Source: Symbiodinium natans (lineage: Eukaryota > Sar > Dinophyceae > Suessiales > Symbiodiniaceae). From it: a stretch of DNA of 64,000 nt. The translations under genes and the position numbers were made by a program. This document shows positions 30,507 to 42,922 of the stretch, piece by piece. The stretch is taken from NCBI GenBank assembly GCA_905221605.1, contig CAJNDS010000645.1, positions 1 through 64,000 on the forward strand, in the 5' to 3' direction. Within the stretch, counting starts at the first letter, position 1; the number at the start of each line of letters is the position of its first letter. The notes under the pieces are model-generated. The model searched no databases. It had not been told where the DNA came from and worked only from the letters and a program-made list of their open reading frames with translations.

Positions 30507-31024
30507 CTTTCTTCTTCACACATGTGGGGATTGTTCTACATTATGGGTAGCTATGGGGAAGGCTCCCAATCTCAATAGGAACACCAAAAAGGAACCACAA
30601 TCTAGAGAACTGACCATTGTGAGTGTGTCAAGGTGATTCTCCGCCAACCATACATTGTCACTGAGAGACTAATCTCGCAGGCACGGGTCCCGAGTGCATT
30701 GATTTTGGGCCCGCTGTTGATCCCACGGTTCTCCCCATTGCTCGCAAACACCGAAGACAACCCGAAACCCCAGAGCGAGACCGCAAGCCCGAAGACCTTC
30801 AGCTTCAGAAACAGAAGCTCTAAAAACTGAGGCGGTCTTTTGGATCGAAAGACCTTCGAACTCTGAAAACCCCAAAACCACCTAAACCCCGACCCTCCCT
30901 AAACCCCTAAAAACCCCCCTAGGCCCTAACATGCCCTAACCCTCCCGTAATCCCCAAAGACCACCCCACGAACCCTAAACCCTAAACCCTAAAACCCTAA
31001 AACCCTAAACCCTAAACCTTCCTG

Positions 31025-31105
31025 GGCTTCTTTCTAGCCATGTCGCGTACATGGGTGTTGAGACGCGCCAAGGAACAGGCCTTGCCTCGGCGCAGCTCAA
31101 CATCT
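31025..31105 (-). CDS. exon-like island
   Basis: The minus strand reads ESGDVELRRGKACSLARLNT and continues open to ..MARKKPR between telomere-like arrays. One exon of an unidentified gene. Similar open islands lie at about 31395-31460 and 31610-31690. Confidence 0.35.
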
Positions 31106-31127
31106 CCCGACTCCCCCCCCCCTCTTG

Positions 31128-31313
31128 TTGTGGGTTTAGGGTTTAGGGCTTGAGGGTTTAAGGTTCAGGGTTCAGGGTAGGGTTCAGGGTCAGGGTTCAG
31201 GGTTCAGGGTTCAGGGTTCAGGGTTCAGGGTTCAGGGTTCAGGGTTCAGGGTTCAGGGTTCAGGGTTTAGGGTTTAGGGTTTAGGGTTAGGGTTTAGGGT
31301 TTAGGGCTTAAGG
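31128..31313. repeat. telomere-like array with TTCAGGG block
   Basis: About thirteen TTCAGGG units (31160-31265) bordered by TTTAGGG. This is a second, independent TTCAGGG expansion. Confidence 0.9.
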
Positions 31314-31694
31314 GATCTGAAGTGCTTTTGGAGGCTTTGTTCCCTTTTCAAGCAGCCAGCAAGACCCTAAACCCTAGACCCTAAACCCTACAACCAGAAG
31401 AGGAGCCACCGAAGCCAGAGTCGCGCGCGCGAAAGGGCTGATCCTCTCGGTCTGTCTCACGCATGGCCACACCTGCCAGGAAAAGAAACCCACAGAAGCC
31501 CTTAAAGTACATAAAGGGGAACCCCAAAACGCTAACCCCTAGACTCTAAACCCTAAACCCTAAACCCCAAACCTCAAACCCTCCTACTAAGAATCCAGTA
31601 CGCTTAAGCATCCTGACATGCCCCCACGAGTAAGGCCAGAAAGTCCCGGCAGCTGCCTTCCGCGGAGCGACTCCTTGCCTGGCAGATTTGGAGG

Positions 31695-31865
31695 CTAGGG
31701 TTTAGGGTTTAGGGTTTAGGGTTTAGGGTTTAGGGTTTAGGGTTTAGGGTTTAGGGTTTAGGGTTTAGGGTTTAGGGTTTAGGGTTTAGGGTTTAGGCTT
31801 TAGGGTTTATGGGTTAGGGACTAGGGATTTAGGGTTTAGGGATTTTCGGGGTTTAGGGTTTAGGG
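31695..31865. repeat. telomere-like array
   Basis: Long TTTAGGG run with degenerate 3' edge. Confidence 0.95.
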
Positions 31866-31916
31866 CCAGTTTAGGGTTGAGGGTTTTGGGGCTTCGAAAA
31901 GGAGAAAAAAAAACGC

Positions 31917-32053
31917 TTAGCGGAACAGCGGAGAGCAGCGGGCCTGCATGCGGGGAGTCAGCACCCCCACCGGGATGGGTTTGGCTCGGAAGGGCAGCAC
32001 CTCCAGATGATGGAGTTGAAGACCAGAGTAGCAAACACAGGAGAACACATATA

Positions 32054-32095
<42 letters not shown>

Positions 32096-32310
32096 GCATA
32101 TGTATATATATATATATACATATTGTTCTACATATATATGTATATATATATATACATATATGCATATGTATCTGTATTTGTAGATATGTGTAGATATCCA
32201 TGCTCGCAGCCAATTGCGGCCGGCGAGTTCTTCCGCGACCTCCGGGTCCTCTTTCAGAAGCCCCCGCCGATGCATGGCTTCGGGTTGCTCCCGAATTCGC
32301 TCGCCCTGAC
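31917..32310 (-). CDS. 3' end of an unidentified gene
   Basis: Exon 32310..32204 follows a pyrimidine-rich TTTGCTCAG acceptor and encodes [20 protein letters not shown] then ..[15 protein letters not shown] intron (32001-32203) filled with a (TA)n microsatellite follows. The last exon is 32000..31917 ([20 protein letters not shown].., TAA). Frame is kept across the junction. An upstream minus island at about 32690-32598 (LQTFAVPAGISIVEGSGPVS) may be part of the same gene. No domain was recognised. Confidence 0.55.
32045..32185. repeat. (TA)n microsatellite inside intron
   Basis: TATATA and CATATG-rich tract; Tyr/Ile frames across it are repeat translations. Confidence 0.9.
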
Positions 32311-32836
32311 CTGAGCAAAGCGCAAGGCACAAGGACGGGAAGAGCTCGAGGCCCAAGTAGCGTGTAAGCTCGGGCTGCTTCGTTGCTCCCAGTAGGAATC
32401 TCTCATCAAGAACCGCGGGCCTGTGAGCATGGGATCATGAGCACTGCAGCATCGATGCTGAAGACCGCAGGAGGTGCGCCCCGCCTTCGGTTGGCGTCGG
32501 ATGGTTGAGACCTGGAAGAAACAATCTATCCAAACAGGGTTTTGGGTTTAGGGTTTAGGGTTTAGGGTTTAGGGTTTAGAGCCTTCTACTTTGCCAACCG
32601 CAGTGCAGCTCCTGTGGGAGACTGGACCCGAGCCCTCGACGATGGAGATCCCGGCGGGCACTGCGAAGGTTTGGAGGACTGGTGTCTGGTAACCTCGCAT
32701 CAAATGAACAGTGAACCGCGAGCCACGCCATGTGGAACATTCTAGGATGTGTGCAAACCCTAAACCCTAAACCCTAAACCCTGTTTCAGAGTTCGGCTTT
32801 CTGGAGCTTCTCTTTGCTAGCAGCTGCGGTCTGAAG

Positions 32837-33030
32837 ATGCGCAAAGAAATCGAAGCGCTTGAACTGTTGAAAGACTGCGTCCGGCTCCAGACGCTGTTAC
32901 TTGCGCACAGAAGCCTTGGTTGCTTCAAGTTAGGTCAGCCTGATACCTGGAGTTTCCGCATCGGCTCCCTGCTGAGAAACAACCCAGAAGGCGCTCGAAT
33001 GTTGAAGAACCCCAAGGCTACCTGCACCTG
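32837..33030 (+). CDS. plus-strand exon candidate, weak
   Basis: After a CTGAAG acceptor the plus strand reads MRKEIEALELLKDCVRLQTL and stays open for 64 codons. It would be the only plus-strand gene outside the AT-rich island, and the minus strand is also open, so it is doubtful. Confidence 0.2.
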
Positions 33031-33099
33031 AGGCAAGACAGAAGTGAGGCAAGGTGCCGGTCGGGCAGGCGCACCGGGCCCGAAATTTGAGGGACTCCC

Positions 33100-33700
33100 G
33101 GGCCTGGGACATGCGAGCTGCGGGGTTTAAGGTCCCGGTGACTTCGGCTCAGGGGGCGCGTCCTTGCTCCGCCAGCGCCAGTCGGTCTTGCAAGGGAAGG
33201 TCGAATCCTTAAGTGGTCTCGGGTGTCTGCAAAGCTCTCGCGCAATCGACCGCAAACCGGGCAGCTGGACCATATTCAGCTTCCGCGGCACGGATCCGCT
33301 CCTGCGTTCACAGCACACACGAACACTTCTCACTGGCCTGGACATGATGGCTGGCTCCCTTTTGCATCCCTGCATGCCATTATGCAGCACCTTACGCGTA
33401 GGGCCTCAAAGGCTATCAACAATAGGGGTCGCAACTTGAAGAAAACAACCGACCCTGTCACGTTCACCTCCAGCTGCTGCCGGGGCGATGGTATTGGGGG
33501 CCGACGAGATGCCGGACCTCAACATGCGGGGGGGGGGGGGGGGGGGGGGGAGCTCTACTGGCCATGGGCAAGGCTGGCTCCTGCAAGTTCAGCCAGTCAT
33601 CATAAGATGCCCATGCAAGGTTCAAGACTGCAGCAAGGGCACATTCAACCCCTGACTCTCTCTATCGCACCTCCCGATCTTTTGACCCAAGCTGTGCTCT
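33100..33700. other. spacer with poly-G run, no gene recognised
   Basis: A 22-nt G run at about 33529-33550. Open frames on both strands lack recognisable motifs. Confidence 0.35.
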
Positions 33701-33717
33701 CGTCGTGGAGCTACGCG

Positions 33718-35113
<1,396 letters not shown>

Positions 35114-35115
35114 CT

Positions 35116-35577
35116 GGGAGCTGCCGGATCGCCACTGATGCAGCTCCTGAGTCAATGCCTACATTGTTACATTAGAAAAATAGCAGTAGTAACAATCATA
35201 ATAGTAAGAATAATGGTGATGACAATAAGAATATAAATGATACTGAGAATGATCATGATAATGATAATGACAATAATAAAAGCTTGAATTCATAGTATTC
35301 AGATGTGGGTCTCTTATGCCCCACAATTAACTAGAATGTTCATACTGCACTTTTGTTGGGAGAAGGAAGCAAGCCTTTTCAGGATTTGTTGGGGCTATTT
35401 ATGGGGTTTGTTCGGGGTCTTCAGGGGGTTGTTCAAGAGTTTGAGACCCTGGAGACGGCTATGAGCCTCTCCCCGTCGCTCCCTGACTAAGCCAGAAAGC
35501 TTTCCAGGAGCGCGGCAAAGCTTGTGAGCTTGGGCATATTGTTGAAGCTACAGGGCACAGGGAGCCAGAAAAAAGGC
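35116..35577. other. spacer between the two DJ-1-like genes
   Basis: Contains an AT-rich patch of ATAATGATAATGA type at 35160-35285. No exon could be supported. Confidence 0.4.
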
Positions 35578-36657
35578 TTATCGTAAGTGAAGATGCATGC
35601 AAATATTGGCCAAATGCGTGACACCAAGTTGCCCGGACATGCCCTCCAGCTTCTTTGCATCGAAGCAGAAGGCCGTCTCACAGCTACCCAACCTCTGCAC
35701 TCTGCGAGACGCAGCGAAGCTGGTGTCCATCCTGGTTGAAGCCAAGCCCAAGGCGGTAAAGAAGGCCTCCGCCGTGTCTTTGCCCCAATAGCTGGCCGAC
35801 ACCAGCTCCACTCCCTGGGAGGTGGAGCTGCAGACTTTCGCCCCGTCGCCTGGAGGTTGTAGGCCGTTGATCGACAGCAGATGGTCCTGCTTTGGAAACA
35901 CAGCTGCCTGAAATCCCGAGAACAACGACTTGTCCGCTCCGCCAAGCGCCAACAACACGTCCAAGCCGTGGCCGATGGTGGCAAAGCGGGTGCCAAGCTC
36001 AAAATGCTTCTTGAGGACTTCTGCGGCGTCACCGCCGTCAGCCATGATGGTTGCATTCAACGTGTGTGGCATCAGGCCACCTGTTAAAATGATTGTGCTG
36101 AGCTTGAATGTGTCCCCTATGGGAACTGCGCCGGCATGCTTGTTTTTGGGATCAAACTCTTCCCTTGCAACCAACGCCGGAAGCCCTCCTTCAGTGGATG
36201 AAGGCACATAGTTCACTCGATGCCATATGCGAAAACCTTCCCAGCTTGGGTCAAGTCCTTTCTGCTCATGGATGTGCTCGAAGTCATTGAGTGCAGTGAA
36301 ATGCCATCCACCATTGAAGGGCGGGGGCGCCCCGATGAAAACATACTGCTCTTGGCATGATTCGAGGCGTGCAAGGAGCATCCCAAGCTGCATGCTGTCC
36401 CCCTTGAAGTCCACCAGAATTCCATGAACTGGCCTGGACCAGTCGAGTTGGGAATGCTGATAGCCAGCATAGAAATGGTTCTCAACACCCAACCCCAGAC
36501 TTGTCGTTTCCTGGCGCGCGCAGAAAGCTTGGTACAGCTCGGCAGCGGCAGGCAGAACTGGCGATTTGCTTACACCAATCCCGTGGATCTCCATGACTTT
36601 CTGGGCCTCCTTCTCCAGGAAAGTTTCTGCATCCTCCATCTTTGCCGGATCCGCCAT
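35578..36657 (-). CDS. DJ-1/PfpI-like protein with lost nucleophile, uninterrupted
   Basis: A single 359-codon frame from ATG 36657 (MADPAKMEDAETFLEKEAQK..) to TAA 35578, the longest credible ORF in the window and free of introns. Residues about 180-300 follow the DJ-1/PfpI pattern: STIILTGGLMPHT, then RFATIGHGLDVLLALGG, then QAAVFPKQDHLL. The elbow has Gly229 where the family has Cys, beside a retained His230, so the usual cysteine chemistry should be absent. The first 170 residues match nothing I know. A TTTCCTAG acceptor-like site lies 10 nt upstream of the ATG. It sits directly upstream of the canonical DJ-1 gene; tandem duplication or a fused two-domain gene is possible. The lack of introns could mean a processed copy. 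Confidence 0.65.
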   Translation of the reverse strand: MADPAKMEDAETFLEKEAQKVMEIHGIGVSKSPVLPAAAELYQAFCARQETTSLGLGVENHFYAGYQHSQLDWSRPVHGILVDFKGDSMQLGMLLARLESCQEQYVFIGAPPPFNGGWHFTALNDFEHIHEQKGLDPSWEGFRIWHRVNYVPSSTEGGLPALVAREEFDPKNKHAGAVPIGDTFKLSTIILTGGLMPHTLNATIMADGGDAAEVLKKHFELGTRFATIGHGLDVLLALGGADKSLFSGFQAAVFPKQDHLLSINGLQPPGDGAKVCSSTSQGVELVSASYWGKDTAEAFFTALGLASTRMDTSFAASRRVQRLGSCETAFCFDAKKLEGMSGQLGVTHLANICMHLHLR

Positions 36658-36978
36658 GGAGGACCACTAGGAAAGAAACAGTTCAAGCTAATCTTGTCAG
36701 AAGTAAGTTGCTTGTCGAGCTCACAGCTGTTGTCCCTAGCATGTCTCCGCCACTCTGTGCAGCGTTGACTGGAGATCTTGGAGCGGCGCGTCCATCGTGA
36801 TACACCCCAGGCTTGCAAGAGGATTTGATGCTTGCGCTCGCGTCGCCGAGTGGCGGGCCCCCTGGGAGAAGTAGGCCTGGCGGCTGTATCGATGGACCCG
36901 CACCGGGTGCAGGCCCTCCGCCCGGCCCACCGTGGGGCCCGGGCCCGGCCTCGGCTGTCAGTCCACTCTGCAAGTGCG

Positions 36979-37132
36979 TACTTGGAGGTTCATGGTACTT
37001 ACTAACCAATTCGAACTGTACTTATAACCCACTTATAAGCCCCTTAAGTGCCCTAATACGATTTTTAAGTGCAGCTATAATATTATAAGTACAGTTATAA
37101 TTGGTTAATAAGTACCATGAGCCTCCAAGTAG
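36979..37132. mobile_element. MITE family 1, copy d
   Basis: Arms TACTTGGAGGTTCATGGTAC and GTACCATGAGCCTCCAAGTA, with nested CTGTACTTATAA / TTATAAGTACAG pairs. Confidence 0.88.
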
Positions 37133-37244
37133 TACATCGCGCGAGCACGAAAATCTGCGATTGCATCTCAGACCCTGGCGCTCTGAGGCATGTCTCCTCA
37201 ACAACGCCCCCAGAAGTGGCGGGGGCATCGGCTTCTCAGGCCCT

Positions 37245-37460
37245 AAATGGGGCCCTAAACCCTGAAGCCTGAACCCTAAACCCTAAACCCTAAACCCTAA
37301 ACCCTAAACCCTAAACCCTAAACCCTAAACCCTAAACCCTAAACCCTAAACCCTAAACCCAAACCCTAAACCCTAAACCCTAAACCTAAACCCTAAACCC
37401 TAAACCCTAAACCCTAAACCCTAAACCCTAAACCCCAAACCCCAAACCCTAAACCTAACC
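37245..37460. repeat. telomere-like array followed by poly-A
   Basis: CCCTAAA array with a few CCTAAA and CCCCAAA units, then a C run and A run (37463-37492). Confidence 0.95.
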
Positions 37461-37572
37461 CCCCCCCCCAAAAAAAAAAAAAAAAAAAAAAAACAGAGAT
37501 GCCAAACCCCCTTCCCCTTCCTCCTGGCTCAGCTCCAGGTCCATTCACGCGGACCTTTGGGCACACCGAGAT

Positions 37573-37855
37573 TCCCTAAACCCTAAACCCTAAACCCTAA
37601 CCCTAAACCTTAAACCCTAAATCCTAATCCCAAACCCCAAAACCCTGACAGGAAGGTCAAAGCTGGGCCTCCAGGACAGGCTCCTGGAAAAGTGCCCGGA
37701 GACGATCCGCCTCTAAGGGCCAGTGTGGGAACCCCCCGAGAGGGCACCCCCGAAACCTTATAAGGGTTTAGGGTTTAGGGTTTAGGGTTTAGGGTTTAGG
37801 GTTTCGGGTTTAGGGTTTGGGGTTTAGGGTTTAGGGTTTAGGGTTTAGGGTATAA
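37573..37855. repeat. telomere-like arrays in opposite orientation
   Basis: CCCTAAA at 37573-37650 and TTTAGGG at 37763-37853, with a unique segment between. Confidence 0.9.
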
Positions 37856-37879
37856 AAGCCCCCAAAAAAACCCCAAATT

Positions 37880-39170
37880 CGAACCCCCCCCCCCTCCCCC
37901 CCGGGAAAAACAATTCGCCTACTACGTATGGAAGTTGTTCCTCGACCTCCTAACAAATTGCTGGGGACGCTGTCCTTTCAAAATATCAATGCTGGCATTC
38001 ACAAGCGACTCTGCCCTGGCATGCCAAAGCCGGTTTTGGGGCTTAGGGCGGATTTGCTTCTTTGCGAAACAAATCACACTTTATCGTACCCATATGTTTT
38101 ACAGAGCTCGCACTATGGCTCATTGATCCTGACTTGATGCCTCATGTATGCACTCTGCATTCGGGCGGAATTGTGAAGAGATGCTTTTGTTCCCCTTTCT
38201 TCAATTTCTTCAATTTCTCTGTCACAGCTGAACGATTCTCTAGAAGATGCTCATCCAAAGAACTTCTCTGTCCTGAGGAAACCCTAAAGTGGCTTGAGAG
38301 CATCGACTGCACCTTGCCGCTCAAACCCTAAACAGGATTTCCCCAAATCTTGCTGGGGACGCGGGTGGGGGGGCGTGAGGGGCTAGGTTACGTCCGGTCG
38401 CTTGCGACTTGCGACTTGCAAGTCCGTTACCCCCTTGATACATATGATACAGACCCACAGACCAAAGACACTCACGATGCACCCAATCACGTGACACACT
38501 GTAGATACGAATGCAGAACATAGCGCACACACACACACATAGCAGCGACACCCAATTCACCCACATGCGTGTTCTTTCATGTTTGCGATTTTGGTTTTGG
38601 ATGTCATTCACAAAATCAACCAGGCCGAAATTTGTGAGTTGGAGCCTTCTCCTGCGTTGTATCTTCAAAACAAGTAAAGTGGGAAGAACGTGAGTGGCAG
38701 AGTCCAAAGGCGTTTTGCCCGGGCAGATGAATCGAAAGAAGAAATTTTAAGGGCAAAGCACCGTGCATGCTAAGCTGAAAAAATCGCTGCTACCAGTGGG
38801 TGTGTAGACGAAGTTCTCAAAAACACAGGACCATCTTAACTTCTGAAAGCACCTGAGAAGACCTTCGCCTGAAATGCGAGCAGGAAGCAAACACGGATCT
38901 CAAACGGTACGAAAGAACAGTTTCGAATACACGTTCAAAGTAGTTGTTGGGATCCTTGAAAACAGTCTTGTCTGGGGTGGTCGAAAACCACACTGGTAGC
39001 GATGCTTTTGGCCCCCTACGACGTGTAGACGACCAGGTGCCCTGCTGCCCTGCGCACCAAGTCATCCACCCCCCCAATACTTCTAATCGTCAATGCTCCT
39101 CATATACTATAAACAGCACTCTAATGGGGAGTTTCTAATAAGCCTCTAAACATTAAGGGGGTAGGAGGGG
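37880..39170. other. unique sequence without supported gene
   Basis: Low-complexity pieces (CACACA near 38527) and several short open frames on both strands. The minus strand near 38560-38650 (RRRRLQLTNFGLVDFVNDIQ) looks faintly coding, but boundaries are unclear. Confidence 0.3.
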
Positions 39171-39181
39171 TTTAAAATTCG

Positions 39182-39220
39182 GGCCCTAAACCCTAAACCC
39201 TAAACCCTAAACCCTGAACC
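39182..39220. repeat. telomere-like array
   Basis: Five CCCTAAA units. Confidence 0.85.
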
Positions 39221-39227
39221 CATCTTA

Positions 39228-39310
39228 GTCCCCGAAAGCAAAAAAGCACAAAGCGCTCGCCTCGCGGTCCAGCCGCTGCTGGAGCTCTTGCGCGCTGATG
39301 CCCTGCTCAA
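39228..39310 (-). CDS. exon-like coiled-coil island
   Basis: After a GCTTGAG acceptor the minus strand reads [20 protein letters not shown], then runs to TAG. It may be the end of a gene or an exon before a donor. Confidence 0.4.
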
Positions 39311-39339
39311 GCAAGGCTGTGCATAATATGCATATGTAA

Positions 39340-39620
39340 ATACAGACACGCATATATATATATATATATATATATAAGTATGTATATATATATATGTAGA
39401 TATAGATATAGATATAGATATAGATATAGATATAGATATAGATATATACAGATATATAGATATATATATATATATATATATAGATAAATACATATAAAGA
39501 CATGCTGCATATAAAGACAGATAGATAGATGAATGGACATGATTGCACATATACACACATATATGTGTGTATATGCACATGTGCATATTTATATTTATGT
39601 GTGTGTGCATGCATATGCCT
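39340..39620. repeat. (TA)n/(GATA)n compound microsatellite
   Basis: TATATA, ATAGAT and ACATATATG units dominate. Confidence 0.9.
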
Positions 39621-39919
39621 GCATGCATGTATTGCATATATGTATTATCCACTATATCATGCTCGCATATACATACATATCAAGACTTTTTTATTTTACA
39701 TATAAACGTGTATAACTGGGACTGGGAACCACAATCTCGAGATCCGCACCTCCTCTCTTGTGTTTTTCACTTGTATATTCCTATCAACCGCGCTGGAAAA
39801 CATTAAGAACCGACTTAGTGTGATGTGTAACCTAGTATACATACGTATATATACGCATATACAAACACAGTTTTACTTTCAAAAAAGGCCTCCGTTCGTC
39901 TAGATATAGAATTGGTTAT

Positions 39920-40413
39920 CTATCTTGCAGGCCCGGCATTCTGCGGTGCCTCAACAACAAACTCCAAGTCCAGCGAGCCTCGCCTGCACGCACGCGATTT
40001 CAACCCCACGCGCAATCTGGTACAGAAACGCGCGCTGTCAACGCCTGATTCTGCCAGGATGAAGCTCTGAAGCAGGCACCCCGAGAACCTTTCATGGCCA
40101 TGGCTCTGCATTGTCGGTGTGACACCTAGCAGCCGACAGGTTAGGCCGCCGGCAGTCGCTGCGATCTCCTGCTACGAGGTTCCCGCACCATGGAAGCACC
40201 AGAAGCTTGCAGCTTTTTGCTTTCGCAGCTGCAACATTCTACAGATATCGGCCCCTGCTCGGTGACGATTGCAACATATTGCAACAAGGATCTGAGGACT
40301 GCTAAAAAACTCAAACGAGCCTCGCGCCAGGTCTGGAGCTGTGCTGTTGCATCTTCCCGCATGAAGAACGCATCAAAGTCGGTCTCCAGGCGTACACCCA
40401 GCAAGGATGGAGC
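39920..40413 (-). CDS. two exons of an unidentified gene
   Basis: Exon 40413..40321 (31 codons, GAG|GC donor) encodes APSLLGVRLETDFDAFFMRE and ..AQLQTWRE. Directly upstream is a telomeric array. A second coding-like exon near 40060..39920 encodes SGVDSARFCTRLRVGLKSRA then ..LEFVVEAPQNAGPAR and meets TAG at 39920, or a GC donor just before it. Family not recognised; linkage of the two is inferred. Confidence 0.45.
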
Positions 40414-40420
40414 CTCCAGT

Positions 40421-40535
40421 GGCTTAGGGTTTAGGGTTTAGGGTTTAGGGTTTAGGGTTTAGGGTTTAGGGCTTAGGGTTTAGGGTTTAGGGTTTAGGGT
40501 TTAGGGTTTAAGGTTTAGGGTTTAGGGTTTAGGGA
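40421..40535. repeat. telomere-like array
   Basis: TTTAGGG array next to the 40413 exon start. Confidence 0.9.
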
Positions 40536-40976
40536 TTCATGCACAACTCAGGCTTCATAAGCGATGTTCCGTGATATGCCGTGGATGCACCGGGGAAATT
40601 GAGAATCCTGCGCTCATGTCCATGCTCGATGCTATCGCCATGGCACACCACTTCTATCCAGCCCGAAACAATCTCATCAGATTCTATGTATACCATATGT
40701 ATATATGTGTGTATAGAGAGTGTGTTGTTCTCAGTGAGGCATGTTCTGCTGCCTGGATTGTTGCTGATCAAAGCTGCCAAGAAGGCAACGCACGCAGAAG
40801 CAATCCCAATACCAGACATGCGCAAAGGGAGCATCAACAACAGGCCATGACAATCATGCCACACGCCCGTTTTACTCGGGTGAGACTGGAGCATTATCAG
40901 GGCAGCCCAGATGGTAAACTGCCGGGACCGAAGTCACGCTGCCCTCACGCGAGAAACATGCCCCTGAGATGACATG

Positions 40977-41095
40977 AGGGTTTAAGGTTTAGGGTTTAGG
41001 GTTTAGGGTTTAGGTTTTAGGGTTTAGGATTTAGGGTTTAGGGTTCAGGGTTTAGGGTTTAGGGTTTAGGGCTTATATAGGTTTAGGGTTTACGG
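40977..41095. repeat. telomere-like array
   Basis: TTTAGGG with TTTTAGGG and TTCAGGG units. Confidence 0.9.
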
Positions 41096-41460
41096 CTTGG
41101 GGCATGCCCGTCAGCTTCAGGGATTTCTTGATCATGTTTCAACGAGTGAAGCAGATTACATTTGCAGGGACCGCACCGAGGAAAATGGCCTAGCACACTT
41201 CTGCGCCCCAGGCCAAGCGGTTTGGTCCATCCTCCTTTTGAGGGGCCCTATGTGCAATACTGTGCCTTACTCCGTGTCCTTTACCCGGTAGGGCACGCTC
41301 GTGCTTGCACGAGCTTTTCGTTTCCTTGCAGGCTTTGGAGGCAGGGCCGCATGATCATTCATTCGGAGGAGGGACCCTGCCAGATCCCAAAATGCCCGAC
41401 ATTTCCCTTGAAAAAAAACCCTGAAAAACCTTAAAAACCTCCAAATACCCTCAAATGTCA
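41096..41460. other. spacer, strand and coding status unclear
   Basis: A plus-strand frame (SEADYICRDRTEENGLAHFC) is open here, but no boundary or family supports it. Confidence 0.3.
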
Positions 41461-41662
41461 TAACCCTAAACCCTAAACCCTAAACCCTAAACCCTACACC
41501 CTAAACCCTAAACCCTAAACCCTAAACCCTAAACCCTAGACCCTAAACCCTAAACCCTAAACCCTAAACCCTAAACCCTAAACCCTAAACCCTAAACCCT
41601 AAACCCTAAACCCTAAACCCTAAACCCTAAACCCTAAACCCTAAACCCTGAAATACCCTAAA
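41461..41662. repeat. telomere-like array
   Basis: About 28 CCCTAAA units with two point variants. Confidence 0.95.
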
Positions 41663-41989
41663 CCGATTTGCCGAGATGCGCCATCCGATCTCGTGGTCCC
41701 AGGCTTGTTGCCTCCGAGTGCGGACGCGCCCCGGCCACCGTCCTCCGAGCTCTCCCCAGGCTGGGGCGCTGCCGCTTCCTTTGTAGGGTTTAGGGTTTAG
41801 GGTTTAGGGTTTAGCATTTCAAGTTCAAGAATTCACTAGTTTAGCTCGCTACTCTGGCTTCGAATATCTACCCACCCTTTGGATCCCATAATATTGGGGA
41901 AACACTTTAGTTTTCAAGTTCATCGAATCACAAGAACGCATTTGTTTTTGAACCGCCCGATTTTTCCCAAATTCTTGCGTCTCGGGAGG

Positions 41990-42080
41990 CCCCGGGACAG
42001 TGTCCGGGGGGGGGGGGGGGCCCCGGGACAACCCGTCCCCTGGGACAACCTGTCCCGGGCCGCGCCCGGGACATATTGGG
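41990..42080. repeat. GGGACA/TGTCCC palindromic cluster with poly-G
   Basis: Repeated CCCGGGACAACCYGTCCC segments around a 14-nt G run at 42007-42020. Confidence 0.6.
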
Positions 42081-42084
42081 AAAT

Positions 42085-42390
42085 CTCTGACCACGGCAAA
42101 CTTTGCCATGCCCACGTACGACTTTTCCATGCCCACGGAAAAGCTTACCGAAGGGCATTTTGGTAAAGTTTTCTGTGGGCACTGTAAAGTTGTCCGTGGG
42201 CACGGTATATTTTGACGTGGGCATGGTAAAGTCTCCCGTGGCACCTCCCCAATGCCCACGGCAAACTTTGCCATGCCCATGGAAAACTTACCATTTACCA
42301 TGCCAAGGGCGTTTTGGTAAAAACCAAGCGGGCATGGTAAATAAAAAACAAGTGGGCATGGTAAAAACCAAGCGGGCATGGCAATGCCCG
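42085..42390. repeat. tandem and inverted 20-nt repeat, two hairpins
   Basis: The unit GTGGGCATGGTAAAGT and its complement are iterated about fifteen times. Complement copies are on the left and direct copies on the right of each half (about 42087-42240 and 42242-42390). The stretch ends in CGGGCATGGCAATGCCCG, itself almost a palindrome. The transcript of either strand would fold into two long hairpins. Confidence 0.8.
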
Positions 42391-42434
42391 TTAAGACTAT
42401 TAAGTTAAGGTTAAAATATATATGTGAAGGAGAG

Positions 42435-42520
42435 GTTTAGGGTTTATGGTTTAGGGTTTAGGGTTGAGGGTGTGGCTTAGGGTTGAGGGTTTAGGGTTTA
42501 GGGTTTAGTTTAGGGTTTAG
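42435..42520. repeat. telomere-like array, diverged
   Basis: TTTAGGG with TTTATGG, TTGAGGG and TTAGTTTAGGG variants. Confidence 0.8.
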
Positions 42521-42922
42521 GCTTAGGCCTCTCGGTTTGGGGCAAAGGGGGGGTGCACAATCCATCTAGCCCGGCCGTGTGCCCAAAAAAAGGTGCAGGG
42601 AATCTTCCTGACCTAGCAAGGTACGAGAGTTGTTTTTCGTCCTTTAGGAATTCCCAGGATGCCCCCCCCCCCCCCCCCCGCGGAACCACTTTCTACCTCG
42701 AAAACGATTTGACAAACCTTGCACTCCACTGGGGACCCCTAGATTTTCTGGCCAGGTCGGGGCAACGTGCGGCACTTACTTACAATTAGGATCCCTGTCG
42801 GTGCAGCCGTTGCACAAGGGACTCTGCAAGGTTACAATTGCCTACAAGGGAACGATAATTTGATATAGACTGTAGAACAAGCCCATAGTGCTGTTCCGGC
42901 TGCTGCTCTTGGACAGTAAATG

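Noticed and set aside
39200-39806. Tyr/Ile-rich frames as membrane proteins
   Set aside because: They are translations of a (TA)n/(GATA)n microsatellite.
42085-42390. CRISPR array
   Set aside because: Units are adjacent or inverted without unique spacers of constant size, and the genome is eukaryotic.
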